NCBI RefSeq assembly: GCF_037975245.1
Contig: NC_092579.1
Location: forward strand, 11,766,678 to 11,830,677
Reading direction: 5' to 3'
Source of the DNA: Apostichopus japonicus
Taxonomy: Eukaryota; Echinodermata; Holothuroidea; Aspidochirotida; Stichopodidae
DNA length: 64,000 nt
The notes below the pieces were generated by a model. That model did no database searches. It was given only the letters and a program-made list of their open reading frames with translations, and had not been told where the DNA came from. The position numbers and the translations under genes are program-made. How positions within the stretch are numbered: the first letter of the stretch is position 1; each line of letters starts with the position of its first letter. Shown here piece by piece: positions 1-11,591 of this stretch.

Positions 1-1449
1 ACACAGGGTAGGCAGAAAAATGCTCAAATCTGTGCACAAGTTTCTCCAATAGCTAAATCACAATCTTTGCCGACAACCGCACATGTGCTGAGATTTCATA
101 CACTGCTGCATGAGAACATACACACACACACATGCACACAGTCAGCTACCTCACACTAATTGAAATCTTGGAATAGGGCATATATTACTAACAGTTGCTA
201 TAGTAACATGGTGTCTGAGACACATCTGACCAATGTTGGCAGGAGATATGGGGGTTTAGTTTTTGGGTTGAACAAAGGGAATCAGATACCTTGGTATAAA
301 ATTTTGCAACTGGAACAACTACAAAGGGAGCTATCAATGATCCTTTTGTTCTTAAAGGACAATTGGCAGCAATTACCTTTACCAGTAGTATATATGTATG
401 CATAAATATATATTCTCTAGTACATATATAGTAAACAAAGGATGCAGGGATACTGTGGCAGAGAAATAAATTAATTCATGACTGAACACATGATGATAGG
501 GGGTACTGTAAACTTGTTTATCCAAACAAAGCTGTGTCAATATTGATTTTTGCTCTAGCAGGGCTACAAGTAGCTTTCTTACAGAGTATATACATATATA
601 TTAGTTTGACTAATAGTCAGCATATGCAAGTGTTCCAAAGTATAACTTTGTTTGATTTTTTTTATAAATACTATATATAAAATAGATATATAATTAATTA
701 AAATTTTAATAATAATGCCTTTTTTTTGTTTTCATTAGGAATACAGTCCTTTGTTACATATGTATATTTTGCTTACAAGTGTGGAATGAAATATTATTAC
801 AGATATATAGCACCAAGTAGTACCAAATAATTACTCGGCCATACTCTGTAATAATAAGAAGTTACGGAAACGGCAATGTTATTTTATGCGTACACCACAT
901 ACTAGTGCATAGTCTAAACTTGCATTGACAGCCTTTGTAGCACAGACACGACAAATCACTTATTCTCGCATTGAGATAATCTGATTTTTGTACCATCAGT
1001 CTTTCAGTTCGTTTAAAATAAATATTGATGACAAGATATTTAATATGAAACAATTAAAACTACTAAATATTTGAATTTCCTGTCCACCCAACACCACCAC
1101 CACCCTCCTGAATAGGCTTTGTTCCTAATCATGACTGATGATGCACATACCACATTTGAAAACTGCAAAGCCTTTGTTTTAGCTATTGCTAATTACAAAA
1201 ACACACACACAATATAGAAAAAAATCATAATGAATTAACTTTAAAGTAGTATCTTTCAAGTTTGAGGAAATATATATTACACCAATCGATTTTTCTTTAT
1301 TCAATTAAAGTTTAACATTTATGTCTTTTTTCTTCAAGTTTAAATAAGGTCATTCCTAACACAAAGGATGAGAGATCCAAAACTGATTTTTTTTTATAAT
1401 ATTATTTCCACATCCCCCTCACCTTGCTCTATTTGTTTGTATTTTACAG
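1..1449. other. intergenic or intronic DNA, no gene seen
   Basis: AT-rich sequence with a short (CA)n microsatellite at about 118-140 and runs of TATA-type words near 400-700. A good polypyrimidine stretch plus AG occurs at about 721-739, but the frames behind it close quickly. I see no supported gene, RNA gene or transposon end here. Confidence 0.5.
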
Positions 1450-1617
1450 ATTTGGGAAATTCAAACAAAGCCAATTTACACTAATGAATTGGCTGCAGCA
1501 ATTAAGGCTCAAAATTTCTCCACAAAGAGTTTTGCACTTTGTACTACTTCCATATATGGGTGTAGCGTGTGGCCATATATCCTTGGATGGTTAAATGTCT
1601 GCCCAAGGCTACAGTAG
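1450..1617 (+). CDS. exon-like open segment, unrecognised protein
   Basis: The segment follows a strong 3' splice-site pattern, TTTGTTTGTATTTTACAG ending at 1449. Read from the first base it gives 55 residues and then TAG: it starts IWEIQTKPIYTNELAAAIKA and continues with a Cys/Trp/Tyr-containing part. Composition looks protein-like (mixed charges, Trp, few low-complexity runs). No downstream 5' splice site is obvious, so if real it would be a last coding exon. I do not recognise the family. The next exon-like segment on the same strand begins at 2370, so both could belong to one transcript, but an exon ending in a stop cannot be joined to it unless an internal donor is used. A chance open frame is the main alternative. 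Confidence 0.2.
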   Translation: MWEIQTKPIYTNELAAAIKAQNFSTKSFALCTTSIYGCSVWPYILGWLNVCPRLQ

Positions 1618-2369
1618 AACTTGACTTCTTTGTTCTCTGTATGTGTGTATATATAACTCACAGCTTCACAGATATTGTAGGGTGTCCAAATTGGGTCAAA
1701 AAGTTAAATCCCTATTCATCAGAGGAGGGGCGGGATTATGTAAGATGTTGGAAAGAATCAAAATACTCTGGGAAAATAGAAATCAATACATTTCGCAGTC
1801 TATCACCTCGACACAAAAGATGCAAAATACACATTACAGACAGATGAGGAGGGTTGAGAGTGAAAAAGAACAGGTGTAGCATAAAAGATGGATTATCTGA
1901 CAGGGGTATGAAGGTTTATCTAGGGTACAGTAGTAGTTAAATGATTGAAATCTGTGTTTACTTTGAAATGAGATTTAAGAGGAGGGACAACAGAGGGGAA
2001 GTGGGACAATATCATGGTTAAAAAGAAAAGGCACAAATATGCAAGAAAAAAAGACGTTTTGCCTCATTGGTGACCGTAGATGTTAAATAGAATATCACCA
2101 AAAATTGCTGTACATACAATTTAAATTACAAGAATATTTCTTTCCCTTTTCTGAAAACTTTTAAATACACTATTTTTAAGATTTACAAGTTGCTTCTTTT
2201 TTTCTCCACTTTAACTATAATGTGACCTAGTGTGCAAAAAGTTCTTGGGTGTGTTACTTTTTTTGTTTTAGGATAATACACTAAGATTCATTAAATCAGG
2301 TTTGATGATACCCAAGGTTGGTGACAATCATCTTCTAAATACAGGATTCAATTGCTGTCTCAATTTCAG

Positions 2370-2759
2370 TACTTTTGCTTAATTCCCAAGAGGATCATTG
2401 AGAAGTCCACAGCTGCTAAAGAGAGCAACACACTCATCATCAAGTCACAGATTGGAATCAACCAACGAAAAGTTGCTAATTTAATGCTTTCAATGTATCA
2501 TGAGGATTTCAGCATGTTTACATGCAAGAAATCTGTGTTCCTGTTTCTACACTTTTGTGATCATGAACTATACAGGCTTCCATCTTGTGAGGAGGAGGAG
2601 GAGTCCATGTACTTTGTTACCCTATCATGGGTTACAAAACGACCTACAAAGTTTGTTATGCTATGCAAAGCCCCTGCCCCAAGGAATGCTCTTCATGGAA
2701 ACATCCAATTTGTTACTGTCGATGACAGCTTCAAAATATCAAATACGCAAAAATGGTGA
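2370..2759 (+). CDS. exon-like 129-codon open frame, unrecognised
   Basis: An acceptor-like sequence (GCTGTCTCAATTTCAG, ending at 2369) opens a 129-codon frame closed by TGA at 2757-2759. The predicted peptide begins YFCLIPKRIIEKSTAAKESN, is basic at first, has a Cys/Phe/His-rich middle, an EEEEES acidic run from a (GAG)n stretch near 2590, and a Lys/Arg-rich later part. No domain was recognised, and no transposase, reverse transcriptase or zinc-finger spacing is evident. A second plus-strand frame overlaps it (2500-2913), which is typical of chance ORFs in this composition. If real, the reading suggests a last coding exon of a plus-strand gene whose earlier exons lie to the left. Confidence 0.22.
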   Translation, partial: YFCLIPKRIIEKSTAAKESNTLIIKSQIGINQRKVANLMLSMYHEDFSMFTCKKSVFLFLHFCDHELYRLPSCEEEEESMYFVTLSWVTKRPTKFVMLCKAPAPRNALHGNIQFVTVDDSFKISNTQKW

Positions 2760-3419
2760 CACTTTAAAGAAATATTTGACCAACAAACTTTTTACAGTTA
2801 GCAGCTTTGTTATGGGATCAGAGGTAATTTTCAGCTGGCCCCGAGGATCAAGAGACAAACATGGGTGGGTGGTATATTGGTATGCTGGTACCAAAAGTCA
2901 AGGCCCTTTTTAGTATTAATCAATGGTCCTTGTGTATCAGAATCTGTCACCACCCTAAACTCAAAGCGAATATCTTCCAAGACCGGAGGCCATTGAGTAT
3001 TAGTAAAAGCTGGGCAACTTGAAATGATTTACAAAAAATAACAGCTTGATTGAATTTGGAAGACATAATTTGACCAGAATTTCTTTTGCGTTTCAATCTT
3101 GCATTTCAAAAGTTACTTTTTAAAACTAATCTGAATTTATAGTTTATACACAGATCCCAGTAAGTTCAACACAAAATGCAGCTGACACATTCACATGCTC
3201 TTCAACATATCATTTTACTGTACTATGTTGCATAAATTTGTGAATTTCTTTTTAATTTATAAGAAAATTTATTTCACAAAACCATTACAATTTTAACAAT
3301 GGGTTATTAGCATTAATAACCAAAGGGAAACCACTTTCAGCATTGACTTGCCTTTAAATACATTTCATATGCAGCACAAGAGTAGTATGCACGCTAACCC
3401 TGGATACAGCTCATACTGC

Positions 3420-3800
3420 ACGTACCTTAGCCGATCTTTGACCTCCACCTAGAACAGTAAGGATGTTCTACTACATATGGGGAAGTCAATCAGCATACAT
3501 TTCATATCTTCATTGTAACCTGACCTTTAGAGTTTGACTTCTGCTGAAACCTTAAATGAGCTTCCACCTATACCAACTTGTGGAGTAATTTTAGGTATCA
3601 TTTGGGTAATCTACCATGCATGTATAATCCCATTGAAGATCATGTAATTTTGATGTTGACCATTTGGACCTCTGCTGACCCCAAATGACCTTTGATTACC
3701 ACCCAAAATAATAGGATTCGTGTACTCACTATAAGAAGACTTGCCAAATATGAGCTATGTGATGTAACCTATCCTGGGATATCATGTTTTCAAAGTTCAA
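3420..3800 (-). repeat. dispersed repeat rich in TGACCT words
   Basis: The segment contains repeated words such as GACCTCTGCTGACCCCAAATGACCTTTGATTACC. Read on the minus strand it matches the copy at 5042-5260 in the order of its blocks: an 'attatttt-ggggg' piece, then 'aggtcaaaggtcatttggggtca'. Two copies in opposite orientation within 2 kb show it is a dispersed family. It has no open frame. The class (LINE tail, SINE or other) cannot be decided from two partial copies. Confidence 0.55.
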
Positions 3801-4345
3801 GAGCCTACAAACCATTGAAACCTTTAATAAATCTCTTCACTCTTGAGACTACATAATTGATGATTACATCTCTTGTTTTCTAAATAATTATTTACATTCA
3901 AGTATGAATTTGTTGTTCCAATGTGCTGGTACTACTTAACTGTCATTTCGGAGACGACTGTACATGTACAATAATAATTTCATCATGTGAGAATAAATGG
4001 TAATTTAAACAATTAGTATCATTATTATTGATTTATTCCTATGGCAAGGACTAAAACATTAATAAAAAAGCAAAATAGAGAAACAGTTTATTATAGGACA
4101 TTTCAAAATTTCAGTGTCTAGACTTTTATATCATAAATTAACAATATCAGAGATAGCCCTTAATTATAGTCTTCCCTTGTAAAGTCAGTTCTATTAATAT
4201 CTCCAAAATTCTTGGCTTGTGCTTATAACCTTTCACGAACTGTTTTTGTACTTGTTACTAAAATCCTGTGACTATTCTTGAAGACGTGAGTTATACACTG
4301 ATAAATCCAAAGTAATTAAAGATCTCTCAGTAACGCAGCATTTCC

Positions 4346-4374
4346 CTCCCCCCCCCCCGCCCCCCATCCCTCAA
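4346..4374. repeat. C-rich homopolymer tract
   Basis: A run of C broken by one G and a few T residues. It is one of many poly-C/poly-G tracts in the window (also near 6782, 8458, 12655, 42205, 51820, 60890 and 63540). Confidence 0.8.
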
Positions 4375-5041
4375 CCTCTGACTACTGGATGCAGGAATGA
4401 CATTAATCAAAACTTTACAAAAACAAAAGATCCAGGTTACAAAACTCAAGTTTTATTGCAACTCAAAAATGGAGACGAATATGACACTGGAAACTGAAAT
4501 TGACAAAACTGGCTAACATCCAATTAAAGAACTCTGACAAAATGGCCACCAGCCAAGTGAACAAATTATCATGTGATCATATAGTATGATGCTATAAAGA
4601 CTTGCATTATTCATTAACGACTACCGGTGACACAAAATTGTCAGCGGCTATTCTTAGAATTAACTCAATCCTCCGGTCTGTTTCTTGTTTTCTTGTTATT
4701 TTTTATTTATTCATTCATTCAGTTATTTTGTTTCCAGCATATTTACAAAGTGTTTACAAAACTATTGTGGTGATCTGATGGAAAGAGTAGTCAACATATG
4801 GATATAAAAGTTTGCAGGCTATCTTCATATCTTGCTTGATTAAATTTTGTTGCATGGCAAAGGAGAAAACAGAAGAATGAGCAACATCTATTAAAGCAAT
4901 GATTTTTCGCCTTGATGATACGATGGGTAAATTGCAACCTATAGATGTATACACTGTACTATAATGCAGAACTGATCATGTATTAATGAATAAGAAAGGT
5001 TGAAACTATATAAAATACACTCATTTTTAGTTTTGATGATA

Positions 5042-5260
5042 ATTGTAACTTTTGTAGTCATGCAGACGGATGTGTGTGTATGTATGACGCCTTGCTTGTA
5101 AACACGATATCACAGGAAGGGAAGCATGGACCAATCTCATATTTGGTATAATGTAGGAGTACCACATTGAGTCGAAGAAGCCAATTATTTTTGGGGGAGG
5201 TCAAATGTCATTTGGGGTCACACCCGGGGTCATTTCACAATGCTTTTGGCTGTACTATTT
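5042..5260 (+). repeat. dispersed repeat, AGGTCA-rich, second copy
   Basis: It begins near a short GTGTGTGTATG microsatellite. It runs through 'acgccttgcttgtaaacacgatatcacagg', a block about a 'pattern of tggaccaatctcatatttgg', and 'gaggtcaaatgtcatttggggtca'. The last part is the reverse complement of the 3420-3800 repeat. It is non-coding. Confidence 0.5.
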
Positions 5261-5729
5261 AGACTGAAGTATGTTGTTCATCCTGGCTATACCCTACAGC
5301 CTAGTGTGACACATTCATAAAAGAATATTCATGTAGCATCATTGAAACCACACTGCAGTTTTGCTGTAGGGTTTTATAATTATTTCCTGGGAATGTCACT
5401 TAAACAAGTTTTGCTGTTTTCCTTTCAAACTTCAAAATGTCAATTATGAGCTAACTGAATATCTTTTAAATATTTTGTATGGAATTCTGAAACACTTTTC
5501 TCTTCTAATCTTTCTCAGTTTTCATGTTTATTTAAAATATTATATGTTTTACTGCTTTCTACAAGAATGAATAAGAAAACTTTCCAGACAATTTTGTTTT
5601 GAAAACAGTCATTTACATAAATGCAGAAATGTAATTGCAAAACCTGATTAGGTATCGCTATGGAGAAATCCGACCTAGAATTCTTCTAGACACCATGAAA
5701 GTTTGAATTATAAAAGTTAATGAGATTTG

Positions 5730-5806
5730 AATGTTTAAGCTATTGATTTTATAAACAGGTTCATTATAATGTTTGAATCTATTGATTTTATAAACAAGTT
5801 CATATT
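5730..5806. repeat. 39-bp direct duplication
   Basis: Two adjacent units with the same core, CTATTGATTTTATAAACA followed by 'ggttcat' or 'agttcat', lie 39 bp apart and differ at a few positions. This is a simple local duplication with no coding value. Confidence 0.7.
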
Positions 5807-6613
5807 GAATATCTGCTTCTATAATTTTCATGATGAGAATGATTAATATACACCTGCAGACTGCAGGCCTATTGGAGAAACCTCTTAAAAGATGAGATCA
5901 TTATTTATAGCCCTATATTTGAGCATGCTTGCTACAAAGTACTAGAAGGTTTCAAAATACCTTCCTGCTGGTTCTGCACCTCCCAAATTATTTCCAGACA
6001 CACAGGGAGTGCATAATTAGACAATTATATGTCTCGCTGAGAATAAAAACATACCCTGAGAGTGGTGGTTAAGTGCATGTTGAAGCATGGGTTACCATTA
6101 CTTCACTTTCTATAACATGTTTGGGGCCGATACTGTTGACTATTAAAATCCTGACAATGGTTTTGGTTCCTATTTATTTTTATTTTCAATTATCAGTTCT
6201 GTCGGGATGTGATTAGAAATAACTTAAATGTCCAGGATGTATATTTCTCTGTTAATTATAACTATATATACTGCTAAATTCCACGTTTTTCGTCATTAGA
6301 TGGGCCTGCCAAACAGACAATACTGCCCGTGTATACAGTTTCCTTCATTCTCTTTCAGTGCCAGTGCATCATTGCTTTCATAGATAGACAATCTTCTAAA
6401 ATAAACCTCCCATTGTTTTTGGATGGTTCAGTGATCTCTGGCTCTATAGACATAACAATTTAGTTATGTAGTCAAAATAAAGAAAACCTAACTCAAATTT
6501 TCATTTTGTATTTAAAAATAAACATTCACCAACAGATGTTCAACTCAACAGGCACTCCAGAGATTGACCTTTGGAGGTTCTCGGAAACATCTTCACATCT
6601 TAGCAACAGTTAA

Positions 6614-9600
6614 GTAACAGCCTGACCATCTCAGTAAGATGATTTCATAGCAACGCCATACATAACATATGGAGGATATTTTTCCTTCTCATCATGGACA
6701 GAGTATAGATAGCTTGTGACATTTTTATGGCTTCAAGTTTACATAGTTACTACTAATACTTCATCAACTTTATCAAATAGTGGGGGGGGGGGGGTGAGGG
6801 GGCATTGACATCGTTCTTATTGTAACCTTGTCTACACTTGTATTAGATACAATAAAACTTGGAAATTTTTCTTTTTCCCAGATGGAAGGTTAAAATATTA
6901 AGGTTAAAAATACAAATGTTCTAATCATAGCTAAAATATTAGTTTGACTACATAACAGTTGGCTGACCAGTATGGGGGTCTTTCCTGGAAAAATGGTTAA
7001 TATGAACGACGCACTTTAAAAAAAAAATAATAATTAATCAACAACAAGCAAGGTGACATGAAAATTATCCACATTTAACATCTTTGTGAAATTTAAAGTA
7101 AAAAATGTTCTTTCTTCTTTCAAAATTTGTTTTGTAAAGTTGTTAGTTTTCCCATCAAAACTAATTGATTTATAAATCCTCAAAGATAGTATCTATGTAA
7201 AAATTGAACAAACTTGAAAGAGATGTGGGGTGTAGGTGGAGGGGAACAGACAACATTTGATTTATATTTATGATACTGTAAAATGTGTTGTTTACTCTCA
7301 CCATTAGTATACATACATTATGTGAGTGATTTATCTTCCTCTTTATGTAGAAACTACAATGATCTTCAGTGTTATAGACATATATACCTCCACTACCTTC
7401 ATATGTACCTTAACTTCATGTCATGTGCAACATGTTTAAACAGCCATGCCCTATGCCATTATCGTAATGCACATTTGAATTATTGATGATACAGTTGTCA
7501 GTTGAAGTGGCCCAGTGTACACTAACTTAAATTACAGCTGTCTGTCATAAGTGTATCCAATTTTAAAGTAGAACTGCATTTGCCTGCAAATATGCAGTAT
7601 TGTAGTGTACGTGTGTGGAGTGCTTGCAGTGTTAGGAAGAACTTTTCGGTTGCTTCATGGTGTTAATTTTTGGCCAACAACATACCAGGGAGTATAGTCA
7701 TATTGTAGGTAGCTACAAAGTGAGGGAGCTTGTGAGCGCTGTGACAGGCTCAGAATAAGTTGCCTGCTCAGCTAGCCTCTGAAACTGCAAATGTACAGAG
7801 ACAATATAAACATGAAGTTTCAACGTTCAGTTATGTAGGTATCGTTCACTTGACAAGTAAAGCCAACACTGTAGCGAACGAATGCACACACGCACGCACA
7901 CTACAATAATATTGCTAAAAACTGAACAAGTGTGAACTGTGCGATGTGATGTTAATGGTTGTTAGTACTGGTGGCAACTGCCACAAATTGTAGCTAAAAA
8001 TTTATACAATTGATCAACTGCTTTTCCTGGAAAATCTGACCGTCCAAGGCAAACATTGTCAAGGAGGAGTTAGTTAACACAATTTAAAATGAAAACAGTT
8101 TGGGAACTTGGGTTGAATGATGGTAAACTGAATTCTAACTTTGTGGGATATGTGACCATTTTTTAAACTTTCTAGCATATTATTTCGGATTGAAACTGAT
8201 AAAAATTTAGGTCAATATGTGATTGAATTATCTGCATATCAACTTCCTTCATATTTTAAATAATGCCTCCTTTTCACCACAACAATTTAGAAAGTGTAAA
8301 AACAAATATTTCCAGTCATTAACACCAACACTAAAAATTAAATTAAGACACGTTTTCCTCATATGGACTTCTAAATGTGAGAATGATATTGTTATAACAC
8401 ACTGCCCCATGCTGTGAATAATTCACACAGAATTATAATTTTTCACACTGAGCATTTCCCCCCCCCCCCCCCCCCCCATCATGTTATTAACATTTCTCAA
8501 AAGATGTTTCTACAAAACAAGGGATTTGCGGATCGAACGAATAAACAAAGTAGTCTTGTGTTTTTCCAGTCTGACTATATTATTCTCTTGGACACAATTA
8601 TCTGAAATTTAATGCAGCTGGGAATAAATTTAATATTAACAGAAATTTTAATTTCATAATTGCAAGAGACCTTTTTCTCTCGTTCTTTAACTTCTCAACA
8701 GCCTTTCTTTTAACCAGGGCACCACAAAGCCCTGGGCTGCTTTAATTGATAGGGAGCCTGACAGAGGGCCTCACCATTTCTCATTATCAATTAACACAAT
8801 AACACAAGTCCCGTTCACATTGACCTCCCTTGCTTTCCCCCCATGATTCATATTCTACATTCTTGAAATTTTTCAATACTGAGTGAACATTCCCAGCATA
8901 TTTCTACAAACTGACTAGGTTAGAACCCATTAGCGTATAGTGCACACCCCTGCTGGGGTATACTTCCATTCCAGCTATGCTTCTGCCTGTGGTATTTTGA
9001 GTCAATCAGAATATAGATTTCCGGCTTACATTTCACAGCAGATCCAAATACAACTTTGTACATCTTACCAACCCTACTACATAAGTCTCCCTTCATGTCC
9101 TCAATTATAAAAGCATCTGTTTGGCTTGGATTGTCAATTCTTGGCTAATATTTTACCAAGACTATATACTAACTGGTGTAGCTCAGTCAAAATCAAAATT
9201 TGCAATGATGACAAATTAGGCAAATTCCACCATTTTTGTCAAGAAAAAAAAAAGTTAAAGAAAGGAAATTCATTATGCTGAAATGGAGAGAGGAAATGTT
9301 TTTCAAAAGTCTAAGTATTAAAGTCAGTGAGTTGACAAAACAAATGCCATATTTAAGCAGAGTAATTTAAAATATCATGTTTGCACATGTTTTTCTTGGA
9401 AACAACGTATGAGATTTTGTGTGAAGAATTTAATGAATTTCCAAAATGCTGTATCACTTTGACCCCCACTTATTAGAAATGCTGACTGGTTAATTTCCAC
9501 TATAGGAATTATGACTGAATGATCGTGGTCATGAATGTGTTGACATCAAAGTGAAGTAGTATCATGAGTCCATTCAAAAGACACATACATTCTGCACTGT

Positions 9601-10407
9601 ACTGGGATACTTTATAAGAAATGTCACCCAAGATACAGCCTGGGCAAAAAAAAACCAAACAAGATGATCTTTGAAAGGCAGCACTGTACTGATACACTCT
9701 CAGCTCTGCTGTGCCCTTACATTGGGACGGTGCCCATGTAATCATAACAGTGTTCCGGCATATATGTCATCGTATGGGTACCTTGATAAATGAATAAATG
9801 ATGTAAAACCTGTAAAATTTCAGGATTCTTTTATTTGAGCACAGCGCTTACAGGGAGGGAGCAAGCTGTCTTACCCGTCCTTTGGCCAGTGAGGACAAAC
9901 AAGTCACAACTAAAACACTTTTCAGTTGTTTCCTTAAATTAAAACAACTTGATGCAATTGGATTGGTTGCAACAAACTGAATATTCATTCACCTACTCAC
10001 CAAGGCCTGACCTAGATATCAGCAACCAATGTCATTGTGCATATTCACACTTGAAACGTAGCAAACAGCAAACCTGATGTAACCTTAATCAACTGCTTGT
10101 TTGTATTCTTGTACAGTGAAGGATGACTTTTGCAGGCAACTTCAATCCAGCACAAAGTGTAACTTTTTTCTTCAAATAAAAGGCCAACAGCTGTCATTTC
10201 CCCATCAAACTGAGGGCGCTATTCAAAAATAACCTTAAGCATTTTTTTACAGTTTGATCTTCAAGTTTACAAAAGCACTATATATAGTTAAACCATATGT
10301 GATTTCAAATTAAAAAGTGGAAAAGATGAATTAGTCACCCAACCATTTCATGATTACAAACAGATCAGATCCCCATTGGTGTGGATCACTAAGAACAGTA
10401 TATTAGT
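6614..10407. other. gene-poor stretch, no gene seen
   Basis: Contains a G13 run at about 6782, a C19 run at 8458-8476, a short CCAGGGC/GCCCTGG hairpin at 8714-8735 and ordinary AT-rich sequence. An isolated donor-like GGACGGGTAAGAC lies on the minus strand near 9867, without a convincing exon. Open frames here are short and low in complexity; none is supported as a gene. Confidence 0.45.
8458..8476. repeat. poly-C tract (19 C)
   Basis: Uninterrupted C run; on the minus strand it is a poly-G tract able in principle to form G-quadruplex structures. It likely varies in length and is prone to assembly error. Confidence 0.9.
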
Positions 10408-10415
10408 GTTTATAT
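10408..10415 (+). repeat. left 8-bp target-site duplication (GTTTATAT)
   Basis: GTTTATAT abuts the left end of the element starting at 10416 and is repeated exactly at 11584-11591, right after its other end. An 8-bp duplication is the hallmark of hAT-superfamily insertion. Confidence 0.88.
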
Positions 10416-11583
10416 TAGTGTTTGCACGGGTTATCCGGGTACCCGGGTACCCGCCCGACGCGACACTACCCGGTTCCTAATTTATTACCCGAATCCTACG
10501 CAAAGTGTGATTTAAAAAAAAAAAAAAAATCGCACACCGACGGTTAGGCAGATTTCCCATTGACTTAGTGTGGTGTTAGGCTACAATGTGGTCGAATATA
10601 ACAGCAATAACGAAGGTACCCGCCCGACGCGATATATACTACCCGGTTCCTAATTTATTACCCGAATCCTACGCAAAGTGTGATTGTTTTAAAAAAAAAT
10701 TGCAAACCGATGGTTAGGCAGATTTCCCATTGACTTAGTGTGTTGTTAGGCTACCATGTGGTCGAAGATAACAGCAATAACGAAAGCTTTCCATAGATAT
10801 CTTATAACTGCGTCACAATTTCAGCTAATAAACAGATGGCTAGGCTAGATTACCCCCATTGACTTAGTGTGGTGTTAGGCAACCATGTGGTCGAACGTAA
10901 CAGCAATAACGAAAGTATTCCATGGATGTCTTATAACTGCGTCACAACTTCAGCAAATAAACAGATGGTTAGGCTTAGCTAGATTTCTCATTGACTTAGT
11001 GTGGTGTTAGGCTACCATGTGGAAGAAATTATTATTTATTCGTTCGTTTATTTCATAAAAGGAAAGGCTGACAAGGAATTTTAAGAGATGTTTATGGATT
11101 ATAGACGGGATAACTAAAAAATAGTAATCGCAAGTGGCTTTTTACTAATCGTTTTTTCCAAATGCGATCAAATTGCGCGAATCGCGCAATCTCGCGGCTA
11201 ATGCTTAAGAGCTAAATTGGTTATTTATATGGTTTGATAATAGACGTGCACGAGCAAGCAAAAGCAGCGGCGGCAGTGCGATGTTAGTAGTAATGCTAGT
11301 AGTAATTATAATTAAATAATTTATTTATTAACAAGTTAATGAAAGAAACAAAAGCAAATAAAAATTATTGAGGAAGGTTTTATACCTTATCTTACACCTA
11401 CGTATTTGAACATGAAAACATTGTCAGTAGAGAATATAATGCATTTGTTACAGCATCCAATATGTAATTTCTTGAAAATCGTGATACACGAGGGTAAACA
11501 ATTTTTTTCCGGGTACCCGGATACCCGACGGGTAACGGCCCTCGGGTACCCGGTTCCCGATTTTTGGACCCGTGTAAACACTA
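10416..11583. mobile_element. non-autonomous hAT-like DNA transposon, 1168 bp
   Basis: The left end reads TAGTGTTTGCACGGGT. The right end, read on the other strand, is TAGTGTTTACACGGGT, so the terminal inverted repeats match at 15 of 16 bases. Both ends continue into CCGGGTACCCGG-type sequence. Exact 8-bp direct repeats flank it. The interior has no transposase-length open frame: it holds tandem copies of a TTGACTTAGTGTGGTGTTAGG-containing unit, and near 11170 a GCGCGAATCGCGC palindrome. It must therefore be moved by a transposase supplied elsewhere. The intact duplication and near-identical ends suggest a fairly recent insertion. The superfamily call rests on duplication length and terminus style, not on a protein. 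Confidence 0.87.
10447..11030 (+). repeat. tandem units inside the hAT-like element
   Basis: A block beginning ACCCGCCCGACGCGA occurs at about 10447 and again at 10618, a 170-bp duplication that includes the GGTTCCTAATTTATTACCCG piece. The downstream part (TTGACTTAGTGTGGTGTTAGG ... ACAGCAATAACGAA) then recurs at about 130-bp spacing to give four copies of the core at roughly 10560, 10730, 10858 and 10990. Such subterminal amplification is common in non-autonomous DNA transposons. Confidence 0.8.
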
Positions 11584-11591
11584 GTTTATAT
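11584..11591 (+). repeat. right 8-bp target-site duplication (GTTTATAT)
   Basis: Exact copy of 10408-10415, immediately outside the right terminus of the hAT-like element. Confidence 0.88.

Noticed and set aside
6536-6613. 25-codon frame MFNSTGTPEIDLWRFSETSS... after an AACAG acceptor
   Set aside because: The acceptor lacks a pyrimidine tract and the frame is short; treated as chance.
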